DNA from: Anaerotruncus sp. | Lineage (GTDB): Bacteria > Bacillota > Clostridia > Oscillospirales > Acutalibacteraceae | Length of the DNA stretch: 64,000 bases | Direction of reading: 5' to 3' | Assembly (NCBI GenBank): GCA_022009795.1 | Contig: CP091724.1 | Coordinates: forward strand, 967,501-1,031,500 | Shown here: positions 9,501 to 20,226 of the stretch, piece after piece | Numbering within the stretch: the first letter of the stretch is position 1 | How the letters are laid out: each line of letters opens with the position of its first letter | The notes under the pieces: generated by a model | The model's database searches: none | What the model was told of the DNA's origin: nothing | Seen by the model: only the letters and a program-made list of their open reading frames with translations | Position numbers and translations under genes: made by a program

Positions 9501-11747
9501 AAGACCTGCCCATGCAGTTTTAAGCTTTTGCAAGCGCAGCATCATAAATTGCCTGGCTTTCATCTGATTTATCAAGGGTGATAATCTGCAAATAATCCCT
9601 GTTTGGATAATAATCAAGGCAGGCATTTATTTGAGTTTCAAGAGCGTTATATGTTTCTGCCGAATAATAATTCTTTGAAAGCAAAGTAAACTGCTGAATT
9701 ATTTTTTTCATTTCGGCATCATTCACAACTTCGGTTGCGGGCTTAAGATACTTTGTGATGGCATCTCGAAGGGACGCTGCATAAGTGGTGCCCGTTGTTG
9801 AAAGAGGCTGTGACTCATTAAGAACATACTTATCGCCGAAAAGCTCTGTGGTTTGCTCATAAGTATATACAAACTTTGCAAACAATCTTACGTTATACTG
9901 GCCGTCTGCATTATTGTTTTCGTATATACCTTTATATTGAGAATAAAGTGTTGCAGCATCAACATAGCCCTTTATGTCATACTTAAACTGATCTGTTGAA
10001 TAAAGGCCTGTTGTTGCCGCCTTGATGCCCTGCGACTGATTTGCAATAAATGCTGCAACCTCTTGTGTTTCCGTGGCAAGATTTTCGCCTGTTACATGGC
10101 CTGCAACATCATAAGAGGAAACCTCATCAAGTCTGCCGAGCATTGTTTGAATTTGGCTTGATTGATACTGAAGCAGGGTTGTGAAATCAACCTTTTTGAT
10201 TTCATCAAGCAACGCTGCATAGTTAAGAACATAAATCGGGGATTTAAGATCGAATGTGCCGTAGTGGCCGGTTTCAAATGCCGATTGGCCTTTAAATCCG
10301 ACTTGATCGTAAACCTTCATGCAGCTGTCATCAAACGAAGATCTGTCGCCCGTAAAATAAAGTGTTGTTGAATAACGGCAAGAGCTGTTTGGCTCCGAAG
10401 CGGAATTCATATCGCCGTCCTCAACACCTACATAGCTGTTGCTTTCAACATTCTGATAGCCTTCATTATTCGTCCAGCCGTGCCATCTGTGCTTAAAGCC
10501 GAGGCCTTCGCTGGTCGTCCAAAGGGCTCTTGCGCGGTTTGAGTTATTATTCATACCGCTTACTTTATATGTGCACATTGAAATCGGGAAGCCCACATTG
10601 TCGCCGGTGCCGTCATAAAGAAGAACAGCGGGACCGAATTGTGCGCTTACACGAATCCATCTGTTGCCGCCGGAATAAATATCCGTTTCATTTGATTTTT
10701 TTGGCCTCTGATACCTGCATAATAAAGAACATTTGCCATTTCATCTCCGCCGACAAGCTGCTCTGAAGAATATTGATCAACACTTGTTTGCATGGTGGAT
10801 TTAACTTTATCAAGCGACCATTTGCCGGCAGACTTCATCTTATCCATTTCGGTTTTAAGATTTATATAAAGAGTGCCCATATCGCTTGAGTCGGCATCAA
10901 GAGTGCCGGCAACAACGCAGATATAAGTTCTGTATGCCTTAATCCAAGCATTGTAGGAATTTTTAAGGTTTGTATAGAAGCTGTCGGAAGTGCAGCCTTC
11001 AATCATATTTTGATATTCATCAAGCAAAGCCTTCATTTCATCGGCAGTAACCTTGGTGCGGCTCCAATTGATATTTCCGAGTGTGAACCACTGATCCGAC
11101 CAACCGTTGTCTGTGCCGTTTACCACGCCGCCGACATGCTCACTGCTTTGCATTGCCATAAAGGTAATGCCCGACCAATTGTTGGCAATAGCAGTATTTA
11201 ATGCTGCCGAAACATCAAGATCATAATTTCCGTTTGATGTTGAATGCGGAATTTCTTTAATAAAATTGCTTTGCGAAACACCGAATTCGCTTTCAATATC
11301 CGAAACGGTCATAGCCTGATTATCGGACTTTGTGGTTGTGAACGAAGCCGTATAATTCTTTCCGCCGGAAACTTTAATATACGATCCGAGATCTGCGGGA
11401 TTTAAGTAGTAAAACTTAACGGAAAGCGATTGACTGTCATTAATCGCCGCATAATCTTTAAGACTTGCGGTCAGCGTTGCGTTGCTGACGCTTTCAAGCG
11501 AGCTGAACTTGTAATTCCACAAGCCGACGGTAACATTATCGGTACCGCTGTCGTTAATGATATTAAAGCCCTTTGTGCTGTTTACGCGGTTTTTCCGGAT
11601 TTTTTTGTTACAAACAAGAACGGACTCGGATTGCGAAATTGTGCCTGTTTGTGTGTCTCCGGCGTTGGCTACGAGCGGCAGGCTTGAAGCCACCATCAGC
11701 ACCGAAAGCAAAACTGCAAGCAATCTTGTAAATTTGTTTGTTTTCAT
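6574..11747 (-). CDS. Giant secreted FIVAR-type cell-surface protein (multiple frameshifts)
   Basis: About 1,725 residues when frames are joined. The N-terminus has a clear Sec signal peptide (MKTNKFTRLLAVLLSVLMVAS, cleavage near VANAG). An N-terminal ~250-residue all-beta-like region resembles a carbohydrate- or ligand-binding jelly-roll (inference). The middle (residues ~350-1300) has recurrent helical segments of FIVAR style (YNAAIADMDYTN..., YNNAKTALDALLASS, AAIEQAVNAMN). Near the centre (about 8180-8420) lies a Cys-rich insert with CSVCGYE and FCRYCKG pairs, typical of Clostridia surface proteins. There is no LPxTG, SLH or dockerin tail; it ends SNVIANAAIA, so release or non-covalent attachment is likely. 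Breaks occur near 7100, 7280, 7340, 9140, 9250, 9380, 9530 and 10650-10700, nearly all at T runs. A GGAGGAG site precedes the ATG at 11747. Function unknown; adhesion or polysaccharide binding is a guess. Confidence 0.8.
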
Positions 11748-11907
11748 AAATTCTCCTCCTCATATAAATTGCGAACTCTTCATGCATCACCTGGCCGATG
11801 AATCTGACCAATCATCTTGGGAAAGAACGCATGATTTGTTCAAAAATTTACATAATTATGCAAATGGGTTCACTACGCCCATTTACAGTATTATTAAATA
11901 CGCCATA

Positions 11908-11936
11908 ATATTATCACAATATTGATAAAGTGTCAA
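11908..11936 (-). promoter_or_regulatory. Promoter of the secreted-protein gene
   Basis: Minus-strand TTGACA (11936-11931), 17-base spacer, TAATAT (11913-11908), giving a leader of about 150 bases. I see no recognised riboswitch in that leader. Confidence 0.7.
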
Positions 11937-12178
11937 CATTATATTGGCGATGTTTTTAATTTATATTCGTCATATTATTGCATATTTTACGCTTTTTATT
12001 CACAATACAATTGAACGCTTGTAGTTTCATGTGAATAATATTAGCATAAGAAAGCCGGTATCATCATTAAAATATGGCACGAACGCTCTTTGCATCTATG
12101 CAGATGTGCAAATTTATACATTTTATGCAATGATTATACGCCATTTTTGTATATTTATACGAATATGCAACAAAGCGC
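11937..12178. other. AT-rich intergenic region between divergent promoters
   Basis: About 240 bases between the secreted-protein and argG promoters, without a gene. Between 12117 and 12171 there are TATACATTTTATGCAA and GTATATTTATAC-like sequences that resemble ArgR-type ARG half-sites; they are too degenerate to call as operators with confidence. Confidence 0.35.
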
Positions 12179-12207
12179 TTGACTATCGTTTTTTCGTGAT
12201 ATAAAAT
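12179..12207 (+). promoter_or_regulatory. argGH promoter
   Basis: TTGACT (12179-12184), 17-base spacer, TAAAAT (12202-12207). AT-rich ARG-like sequences lie directly upstream. Confidence 0.65.
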
Positions 12208-12292
12208 GAGAACAGTTACAGGAAACACGGCGAAAAAAACCGATTTCCGACAGGCTGAAAAACCACACATTTTATATACGGAGGACAAAAAA

Positions 12293-13523
12293 ATGGCTAA
12301 GGAAATAAAAAAGGTTGTGCTTGCATACAGCGGCGGACTTGACACATCAATTATCATCCCGTGGCTCAAAGAAAACTACAACAACTGCGAGGTTATCGCC
12401 GTTAGCGGCGATGTGGGCCAGGGCACCGAGCTTGACGGCCTTGAGGAAAAGGCAATCGCAACGGGCGCTTCAAAGCTTTATGTGCTTGATCTTAAAAAAG
12501 ATTATGTTGAAAACTACATTTGGCCCTGCCTTAAAGCCGGCGCCGACTACGAAGAATATCTGCTCGGCACATCACACGCCCGCCCCTGCATTGCAAAAAG
12601 GACTTGCACAAATCGCAATCAAAGAGGGCGCAGACGCAATTTGCCACGGCTGCACGGGCAAGGGCAACGACCAGGTTAGGTTTGAGCTTGCATTAAAGGC
12701 TCTTGCACCCGAAATGCAAATCATTGCACCATGGCGTGAATGGAGCATAAAATCCCGTGAAGAGGAAATCGAATATGCGGAGGCTCACAACATTCCGCTT
12801 AAAATCAACCGCGAAACAAACTATTCAAAGGATAAGAATGTTTGGCACCTCAGCCACGAAGGTCTTGACCTTGAAAACCCGGCAAACGAGCCTCAATATC
12901 TTAAAGACGGCTTCCTTGAGCTTGGCGTAGCGCCCGAAAAAGCTCCCGAAGAGCCAACCTACATCACGCTTCATTTTGAAAAAGGTGTTCCCACCGCTAT
13001 TAACGGCAAGGATACGGACGCACTTGAAATTGTTGAAACACTTAACGACCTCGGCGGCAAAAACGGTATAGGCTTACTTGACATTGTTGAAAACAGGCTT
13101 GTCGGCATGAAGAGCCGCGGCGTTTATGAAACACCGGGCGGCACAATCCTTTACAAAGCTCACGAGCTGCTTGAAATGATTACGCTTGACCGCGACACAT
13201 CACACTACAAGAAGCTTATCGCTCAAAAATACGGCGAGCTTGTTTACAACGGCATGTGGTTTTCTCCCCTTCGCGAGGCGCTTGACGCATTTGTTGACAA
13301 GACGCAGGAAACCGTTACGGGCGATGTTAAACTGAAGCTTTACAAAGGCAATGTTATGAATGCCGGCGTAACCTCGCCCTACACTCTTTATGATGAAAAT
13401 GTTGCTTCCTTCGGCGACGACGGCGGCGCATACAATCAGGCAGACGCAACAGGATTTATCAATCTTTTCGGCCTTTCCACAAAAGTTAAGGCTTTGCTTG
13501 ATAAAAACAGGAACATCGACTGA
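12293..13523 (+). CDS. argG: Argininosuccinate synthase (one frameshift)
   Basis: Condenses citrulline and aspartate with ATP to argininosuccinate, the penultimate step of arginine synthesis. The N-terminus has the PP-loop LAYSGGLDTSIIIPWL and SGDVGQGTEL; the second part has GCTGKGNDQVRFEL and the C-terminal tetramerisation region ending GLSTKVKALLDKNR. The frame breaks at an A run near 12,597, inside the conserved ARP-C-IAKGL segment. The joined protein is about 410 residues, normal for the family. A GGAGG site lies 9 bases before ATG 12293. argH follows after 77 bases, so the pair forms an arginine operon. Confidence 0.95.
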
Positions 13524-13546
13524 TAAGCAAAAGCTTTTAAACCAAG

Positions 13547-13572
13547 GTGCGCCCTCGATTTCGGGGGCACGC
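13547..13572 (+). other. GC-rich hairpin between argG and argH
   Basis: GTGCGCCCTCGA/TCGGGGGCAC can fold into a hairpin with one bulge, followed by an AT-rich but not T-only tract. It may be an RNA-stability element or weak attenuator between the two genes. Confidence 0.4.
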
Positions 13573-13600
13573 CTATATTTTATTATACGAGGAATTTTAT

Positions 13601-14982
13601 ATGGCACAGCTTTGGAAAGGCAGGTTCAAAAAAGAGCTTGCAAAGGAAACAAACGATTTTAACTCTTCAATAAGCTTTGACAGCAGAATGTTTGAGGAAG
13701 ACATAAAGGGCAGCATGGCGCATGCCGCAATGCTGGGCGCACAGGGCATTATCGAAAAAAGCGAAAGCGACAAGATTATCGCCGGGCTTCAGGAAATTTT
13801 TGAGCGATATCAAAAAGCGGAAAGCTTGAAATAGATATGACAGCCGAGGATATCCACACCTTTATTGAGGGCGAATTAACCGCACGCCTTGGGCAAACGG
13901 GCAAAAGGCTGCACACGGCAAGGTCAAGAAACGACCAAGTTGCGCTTGACATTCGCCTTACCCTGCGCAAAGAAATCGGTGAAATCAAAGAAAAGGTGCG
14001 CGGCCTTATCGGCGTTATATGCGCCAAAGCCGAAGAAAACAAGCACACGATTATGCCGGGCTACACACATTTACAGCGCGCACAGCCAATCACATTTGCT
14101 CACCACCTCATGGCATATGCAGCAATGCTTTGCAGGGACTTGGGCAGGCTTGAGGACACGGAAAAAAGAATGAACAACTGCCCGCTCGGCTCAGGCGCGC
14201 TTGCCGGCACCACCTATCCGCTTGACCGCGAAGCCGTTGCCGCAGAGCTTGGCTTTGACGGAATTACCCTCAACTCGCTTGACGGCGTTTCAGACCGTGA
14301 TTTTTGCATTGAGCTTGCAAGTGCGCTTTCGCTTATAATGGTGCATCTTTCAAGATTTTCGGAAGAAATAATTATGTGGTGCAGCTGGGAATTTAAATTC
14401 GTTGAGCTTGACGATGCTTTTTCAACAGGCTCATCCATTATGCCGCAAAAGAAAAATCCGGACATAGCCGAGCTTGTTCGAGGCAAAAGCGGCAGGGTTT
14501 TCGGCGATTTAACAACCCTGCTCACCGTGATGAAGGGCATTGCACTTGCATACAATAAAGATATGCAGGAGGATAAAGAAGCAATATTTGACGCCGTTGA
14601 CACCGTAAAAATGTGCCTCACCGCATTCACACCGATGATAGACACAATGACCGTGCTCAAAGACAATATGCGCGCCGCCGCGGCAAAGGGCTTTATAAAT
14701 GCAACCGACTGCGCAGATTATCTCGTCGGCAAGGGGCTGCCGTTCAGAGATGCTTACAAGGCAACGGGCGAGCTTGTGGCACTTTGCATAGACAAAGGCT
14801 TAACGCTTGAAACCCTGCCGCTTGAAGAATACAGAAAGGTTTGCGATTTGTTTGACGATGAGGTTTACACGGCGATAAGCCTTGAAAAATGCGTTGCAGA
14901 CAGAAAAGTTGCGGGCGGACCGAGCAGCGAATCCGTTGACACACAAATCGCCTATGCAAAGAAAATCGCAAATCTTTCTTAA
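13601..14982 (+). CDS. argH: Argininosuccinate lyase (one frameshift)
   Basis: Splits argininosuccinate into arginine and fumarate. The N-terminus reads MAQLWKGRFKKE, the substrate loop holds HTARSRNDQVALD, and the fumarase-superfamily signature FSTGSSIMPQKKNPD carries the mobile catalytic Ser loop. The frame breaks around 13,800-13,837 (IFERYQK region), where a few residues must be rejoined; the merged protein is about 460 residues, as expected. The start at 13601 follows an ACGAGGAAT site. It is downstream of argG and both should be transcribed from the 12.2 kb promoter. Confidence 0.95.
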
Positions 14983-15010
14983 ACAAATTGCAAACGATTT
15001 TTTAAATTGA

Positions 15011-15040
15011 TTGACACATTACCGCCTTTTTGGTTATAAT
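15011..15040 (+). promoter_or_regulatory. Strong sigma A-type promoter of the DegV gene
   Basis: Perfect TTGACA (15011-15016) and perfect TATAAT (15035-15040) with an 18-base spacer, 37 bases upstream of the start codon. Confidence 0.85.
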
Positions 15041-15076
15041 AAATTGAAATTATTACCTAAAAAAAGGAATTTTATT

Positions 15077-15946
15077 ATGGCTTATAAAAATAGTTGTTGA
15101 TTCCTGCTGCGATATATCCGAGGATATGAAGGCATGGAGCAATTTTTGAAGCGATTCCGCTTACCCTGCAAATCGGCGATTACATTGTTATGGACAATGC
15201 CGATTTCAACCAAGATGATTTTATCGACAGAATGACGGCAAGCAGCGAGCTTGCAAAATCCGCCTGCCCCTCCCCCGAAGCGTTTGCAAAGGCGTGCGAG
15301 GGTGAATTTGACGAAGTCTATATCTTAACCATCACCGATAAGCTCAGCGGCTGCTACAACAGCGCCGTTCAGGGTGTGGAGATCTACAGAGAAGATAATG
15401 AAAACGGCAAAAAAATCCATGTTTTCAACTCGCTTGCCACCTCCGGAATTGAAACGCTGATGGCGCATAAAATCAAATCGCTTGCAGACGGCGGCATGCC
15501 GTTTTGAGGAGGTTGTTTCGGCTGTTGAGGATTATTGCAAAAACGGCTGCGGACTATATTTTTGCCTTGAAAGCCTTGACGCATTAAAGGGCAACGGCAG
15601 GCTTTTCAATCTTGCCGCAAATGTGATAGAGGCGCTTCGCGTTAAACTGATTTGCCGCCGCACCGGCGAGGGCAACATTTCCGTTGCCGGCAAGGATTTA
15701 ACCCAAAAGCGCGCGCTCACCAAGCTTGCAAATCTTATTGCCAAGGACACGGAAGGCTGCGATTTGGCAGGCAAAAAATGCATTATCAGCCATGTTTGCT
15801 GCCAAGAAAAAGGCAGAGAGCATTAAATCAACGCTTGAAAGCGTGACGGAATATGCCGCAGATGACATAATCGTTTTTAAAAAGCCAGCGGCTTAAATTC
15901 GCTTTACGCTTCAAACGGCGGAATTATTGTTTCGTTTGAAAAATAA
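15077..15946 (+). CDS. DegV family fatty-acid-binding protein (several frameshifts)
   Basis: DegV (FakB-type) proteins bind a fatty acid for phosphorylation by FakA. The start reads MAY-KIVVDSCCDIS once one A is removed, followed by PLTLQIGDYIVMDN, a SACPSPEAF ligand-pocket segment, and the second domain with GLYFCLESLDALKGNGR and IISHVCCQEKAESI. It ends GGIIVSFEK at 15946. About 285 residues after joining, the usual size. Frames break near 15,090, 15,130, 15,500 and 15,800. No FakA-like kinase is in the window, so the role as a FakB is by family only. A bidirectional terminator follows. Confidence 0.85.
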
Positions 15947-15955
15947 GCGCACAAA

Positions 15956-15992
15956 AATAACCCCGAGGTTCATCGCCTCGGGGTTTTGTCAT
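15956..15992. terminator. Bidirectional terminator between degV-like gene and hydF
   Basis: Stem ACCCCGAGG/CCTCGGGGT with T-rich tails on both strands, between two converging genes. Confidence 0.85.
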
Positions 15993-16001
15993 TTTATCTG
16001 C

Positions 16002-17199
16002 CTAAAAATCCGCATCGGGAAGCGGAGCAACACTGCGCTTCAAAATTCCGTTCATATATGCGATTGCCGTGCCGTAATTCGTAAACGGCACGCCTTGCTC
16101 AATTGCGAGATTCATTCTGTATTCAAGCTCTTTTTGATTGAGCATACAGCCGCCGCAATGGATAACAAGCTTATATTTTCCGAGTTCGGCGGGAAAACCG
16201 CCGCCGCTGCTCCATTCGTATTCAAGCTTTGCGCCGGTGAATTTTTCGAGCCAGCGCGGCAATTTAACCGTGCCGATATCATCGCATTGCCTATGATGCG
16301 TGCAGCCCTCGCTGATTAGCACCTTATCGCCGTCTTTAAGGGTTGAGATAACGGCCGCACCTTTAAGCGCCGTGCCCAAAAAGCCCTTATACCTTGCCAT
16401 CAAAATCGAAAACGAGGTGAGCGGAATATCGGGCGGCACAATTTTGTTTACAACGCCGAAAGCCTGCGAATCCGTAATAACAATTGCGGGCTTTTTGCCG
16501 AGATCGGCAAGCACGGCTTCAAGCTCTGTTTCGCGCACAACGATTGCGGCGGCGCCGGCATCGATAACATCCCTGATCACCTGCTGCTGAGGCAATATCA
16601 TTCTGCCCTTTGGCGCGGCGGAATCAATCGGTGTAACAAGCACGGCAAAATCGCCGGGCAAAACCAAATCCGCTGCAAGCTTTCTTTGCGGTTCATTTCC
16701 GGAAAGCGAGCCGATTTTGTTTTTGAGTGCCTCTATACCGGCCTTTTTCGCGCGCGCTTACATAAACAATATTATCTTCGTTTTTCGGGAACGGCGGCAA
16801 GCAAATCCGCCTTATTCGCCGCAATCACAAAAAGGAATTTTCTTTTTGCCCGAAAAGCGAAATCAAATCCGTTTCCGCCTCGGAGCGTGGCGTGCCCGCA
16901 ACGGTTACAAGCACGGCTATATCACAACGGCGCAAAACCTTTTTCCGCCGCGGCAACGCGCTTTTTCACCGAGCGCGCCGCAATCATCCATGCCGGGAGT
17001 ATCGATAATTTCAACAGGGCCGAGCGGCAGCGAGCTCCATAGCCTTTTTAACGGCATCCGTTGTTGTACCCTTAACATCGCTTACCACGGAGATATCCTG
17101 CCCCGTAACGGCGTTTACAAGGCTGCTTTTGCCTGCATTGCGCACGCCGAAAAAGCCGATATGCGTTCTTTCGCCCGAGGGAGTATCAATCAAGCCCAT
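16002..17199 (-). CDS. hydF: [FeFe]-hydrogenase maturation GTPase HydF (several frameshifts)
   Basis: Scaffold GTPase on which the 2Fe subcluster of the H-cluster is built before transfer to the hydrogenase. The N-terminal GTPase domain has the P-loop GFFGVRNAGKSSLVNA and SDVKGTTTD; the C-terminal domain carries the cluster-binding Cys/His set, seen as SEGCTHHRQCDDIG and LVIHCGGCMLNQKE. The start is at 17199 (MGLIDTPSGER) behind an AAAGGAAA site. Frames break near 17,010-17,030 and again between 16,990 and 16,670, but conserved segments such as IDTPGMDD are recognisable. About 400 residues, as expected. It follows hydG by 66 bases in the maturation operon. Confidence 0.92.
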
Positions 17200-17265
17200 A
17201 ATCCGTTTCCTTTCTTGCAAAATCTTGAATAAAAAACATCAAATCGCGGCAAATAAGAGCCGTAA

Positions 17266-18691
17266 TCAAAACCTGAAATCGCGCTCGCCGTTTTCAATTT
17301 TAACAAGGCGTTCGCGCACGATTTGCTTAACCTTTTCACTGCCGATGTTGTCAATTTCTTTTTCAATAAGCGCCTCACCCTTTTTACGGGTATCCTCGCT
17401 TGCGTAATCCATCAAAAATTCTTTAAGGGTCATCAGCGCATTCGGATGGCAGCAGTTTTGAATTTGGCCCGATTTGCAAAGGCTCATAAATCTGTCGCCG
17501 GTTCTGCCCTCACGATAGCAGGCTGTGCAGAATGACGGGATATACCCAGCCGTCATAAGCCAATTGACAACCTCATCAAGCGTGCGGTTATCAGAAACAT
17601 CAAACTGCTCAGTATCATGCGGCCTTTCCTCTTCGCAATAACCGCCCACGGAGGTTCTTGAGCCGCCGCTGATTTGGCTTACACCGAGGCGAATAATCTC
17701 CTCGCGCACCTTGGGACTTTCACGGGTGGAAATGATCATGCCCGTGTAAGGCACGGCAATTCTGATGCATGCCGCAATTTTGCAAAACATTTCATCGCTG
17801 AGCGAATTATCAAAATCATTAGGATCAATATCATCCGCAGGCTTAACGCGCGGCACGCTGATTGTGTGAGGGCCTACTCCGTGCACGGCCTCCAAATGCT
17901 CGGCATGCATAAGAAGCCCAGCAAATTCATAGCGGTATTTATCAAGCCCAAAAAGCACGCCGATGCCCACATCGTCTATGCCGCCCTCCATTGCGCGGTC
18001 CATAGCCTCGGTGTGATAAGCGTAATTATGCTTGGGGCCTGTGGGGTGCAGATATTCATAGCTTTCTTTATGATATGTTTCCTGGAAAAGAATATATGTG
18101 CCGATTCCGGCTTCTTTAAGCTTTCTGTAGTTTTCAACCGTGGTGGCTGCAATATTAACATTCACACGGCGGATAGCGCCGTTTTTATGCTTAACCGAAT
18201 AAATCGTTTTAATGCAATCAAGGATATATTCGATGGGATTGTTGACAGGGTCCTCGCCCGCTTCGATTGCAAGGCGCTTGTGCCCCATATCCTGAAGCGC
18301 GATAACTTCCTTTTCAACCTCATCCTGAGTGAGCTTTTTTCTGGCGATATGCTTGTTTTTTTGGTGATATGGGCAATAAAGGCAGCCGTTTACACAATAA
18401 TTTGAAAGATAAAGCGGCGCAAACATAACAATTCTGTTGCCGTAAAAATCCTTTTTTTGATTTGCTCGGCAAGGTCATAAATCTCTGCGATTTTTTCTTT
18501 ATCGTCGCACGCAAGCAGAACGCTTGCCTCCCTGTGGGTAAGCCCTTTTTTTGAGCTTTTGCCTTTTCGATGATTTTATCAACAAGCTCCAAATCGTTCT
18601 TATGCTCATCGGCATAAGCAAGAGTTGCTCTGATTTCGGCGTCGTTAATAAATTCCTCCGCCTTTAATGATTTAGGATTATATTCTGTCAT
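17266..18691 (-). CDS. hydG: [FeFe]-hydrogenase maturase HydG (frameshifted N-terminus)
   Basis: Radical SAM tyrosine lyase that makes the CO and CN ligands of the H-cluster. The radical SAM motif CVNGCLYC lies in LYLSNYCVNGCLYCPYHQ; the C-terminal domain has CTACYREGRTGDRF and the CHPNALMTLKEFL segment that binds the auxiliary iron-sulfur cluster. The first ~90 residues (MTEYNPKSLKAEEFI...) lie in another frame that joins near 18,430-18,560 at T runs. The joined length is about 475 residues, normal for HydG. The start at 18691 overlaps the hydE end by a few bases. Confidence 0.95.
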
Positions 18692-19764
18692 TTTTTCCCT
18701 CTTTCCGCTTAACCGTTCGCCTGCGGCTTTTTGAACATCGCCCCTTGAGGTGATGATTTTTGCAACCCGTGGTTTCGATTCTGCCTTTTAAACATTCAAT
18801 GCACTGCGCCGCCTCATCGCCGGTGCAGATTTTGTTATCATAAAGCATATATTTTTTTCTTACGCCGAGCGGCGAAAGATTCGGCATAAGCACATTTGCC
18901 CCGGCATTTATGCCCTTTTCTCTGCCGAGTGGGTCTATTGTGCCGAGTGCCGTGGTGGCGGGCAGAAGCACATAAGGCAGTGTGAGCCTTATAAGCGAAA
19001 GCATAAATAAAGTCAATTCCGCCGTGCCCTGAGGCATATCGGCAAAAGGTGTGTCCTTATGCGGCACAAACGGCCCAATGCCCACCATATCGGGGCGAAG
19101 CTTTCGCAGAAAAATCAATTCCTTTGCAAGCATATCCTCCGTTTGAAACGGTGAGCCCACCATAAAGCCCGCGCCCACCTGATAACCGAGTGATTTCAAA
19201 TCATAAAGGCATTTAACGCGGTTATCAAAGCTCATCTGCGGCGGGTGCAGCATTTCATAATGGCTTTTATCGGCTGTTTCGTGGCGAAGCAAATATCTGT
19301 CCGCACCCGCAAGGCGCAGCTTTTTATAGCTTTCAAAGCTGCGTTCGCCAACGGAAAGCGTTACGGCGCAATCCGGGTATTTCGCTTTGATTTGCGCCAC
19401 GATATCGCAAAGCAAAGCATCCGAATAATAAGAATCCTCCCCGCCCTGAAGCACAAAGGTGCGAAAGCCGAGCGCATAGCCGTTTTCGGCGCAGGTCAAA
19501 ATTTCCTCCGGCAAAAGGCGGTATCTTTCTGCATTTGAATTGCCGCGCCTTATGCCGCAATAAAAAGCAATCGTTTTTGCAATAATTCGTAAATTCTATA
19601 AGCCCGCGAATGTAAACCCGCCTGCCGTAAATCTTATTTCTAACCTCGGCGGCGGCTTTACAAAAACTTTCGGCACAATCGGTGCGGTGCTTTATCAAAT
19701 AAAGATATTCGCCCTGCGAAAGCTCCTCGCCGCTTTTAAGCTTTTGAAGCAGCAAATCACACAT
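18678..19764 (-). CDS. hydE: [FeFe]-hydrogenase maturase HydE (frameshifted)
   Basis: Radical SAM enzyme that makes the dithiomethylamine precursor of the H-cluster. The radical SAM Cys motif lies in EFTNYCKNDCFYCG, where the frame breaks at a T/A run near 19,550. Further family segments are FVLQGGEDSYYSD, YLLRHETADKSHYEMLHP and GAGFMVGSPFQT. The start at 19764 (MCDLLLQKLKSGEEL) overlaps the stop of the TM1266-like gene in ATGTGTGA, so translation is probably coupled. The exact C-terminus is uncertain, because a one-base shift near 18,760 would change the last ~25 residues. Confidence 0.93.
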
Positions 19765-20011
19765 TGCCGTAAGCCGTTTTCGCATAAACGCCCGAAAGCC
19801 TGCCGATTTTGCCGCCCAAATCGTTTATAACATTCTGCGGAGCGTCAACCGCTATTGAAATAACGCTGATATTCTTTTTTTGTGATAAGGCACGCCCATT
19901 CTGCCGATTATGTAATCGCCGAATTGCGAAAGGGTTTCGTTCAGCGCGGCAACGCTGCTTTTATCCTCCACAATAATGCCGATAACGGCAACACGAGTTT
20001 CCAAAAAACAT
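19757..20011 (-). CDS. TM1266-family iron-only hydrogenase system protein (frameshifted)
   Basis: Small ACT/NikR-like-fold protein found with hydrogenase maturation genes and annotated as a putative regulator of the iron-only hydrogenase system; its activity is not established. The start ATG-TTT at 20011 needs one T removed to give FLETRVAVIGIIVEDKSS, followed by LNETLSQFGDYIIGRMGVPYH and, after a second shift, ISVISIAVDAPQNVINDLGGKIGRL. About 84 residues. It is the first gene of the hydEGF operon and its stop overlaps the hydE start. A GAGGGAGAG site precedes it. A terminator-like hairpin lies 28 bases upstream in its leader. Confidence 0.85.
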
Positions 20012-20038
20012 CTCTCCCTCTTAATAATTACAGGCAAC

Positions 20039-20064
20039 AAAAAAAGCCGCGCAAAAAGCGCGGC
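20039..20064 (-). promoter_or_regulatory. Terminator-like hairpin in the leader of the hyd operon
   Basis: GCCGCGC/GCGCGGC, a perfect 7-bp GC stem with a 5-base loop, followed on the minus strand by seven T. It lies between the promoter at 20158-20186 and the first gene at 20011, so it can act only as an attenuator of the hyd operon; no other minus-strand gene ends there. Confidence 0.7.
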
Positions 20065-20157
20065 AAATTACGCATAATCGCAATAATAAGCTGCTCTTTC
20101 GGTCAGGACAATTTTGCGTGCTTTCCGTCAGCTGCAACTGAATAATTTATCAAAAAA

Positions 20158-20186
20158 ATTATAGCATAAAACAATTATGATTTCAA
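20158..20186 (-). promoter_or_regulatory. Promoter of the hydrogenase maturation operon
   Basis: Minus-strand TTGAAA (20186-20181), 17-base spacer, perfect TATAAT (20163-20158). Transcription would start near 20151 and give a leader of about 140 bases. Confidence 0.8.
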
Positions 20187-20226
20187 CGGGTATTGCTTTA
20201 AATTTAAAATGATGTATAATTTCATT

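Noticed and set aside
12117..12171. Definite ArgR operators upstream of argG
   Set aside because: AT-rich near-palindromes are present, but matches to the ARG consensus are too weak to call operators by eye.
17674..18405. 243-codon plus-strand ORF opposite hydG
   Set aside because: It lies wholly antisense to the conserved HydG radical SAM domain, has no ribosome site and no recognisable motif; a shadow frame.
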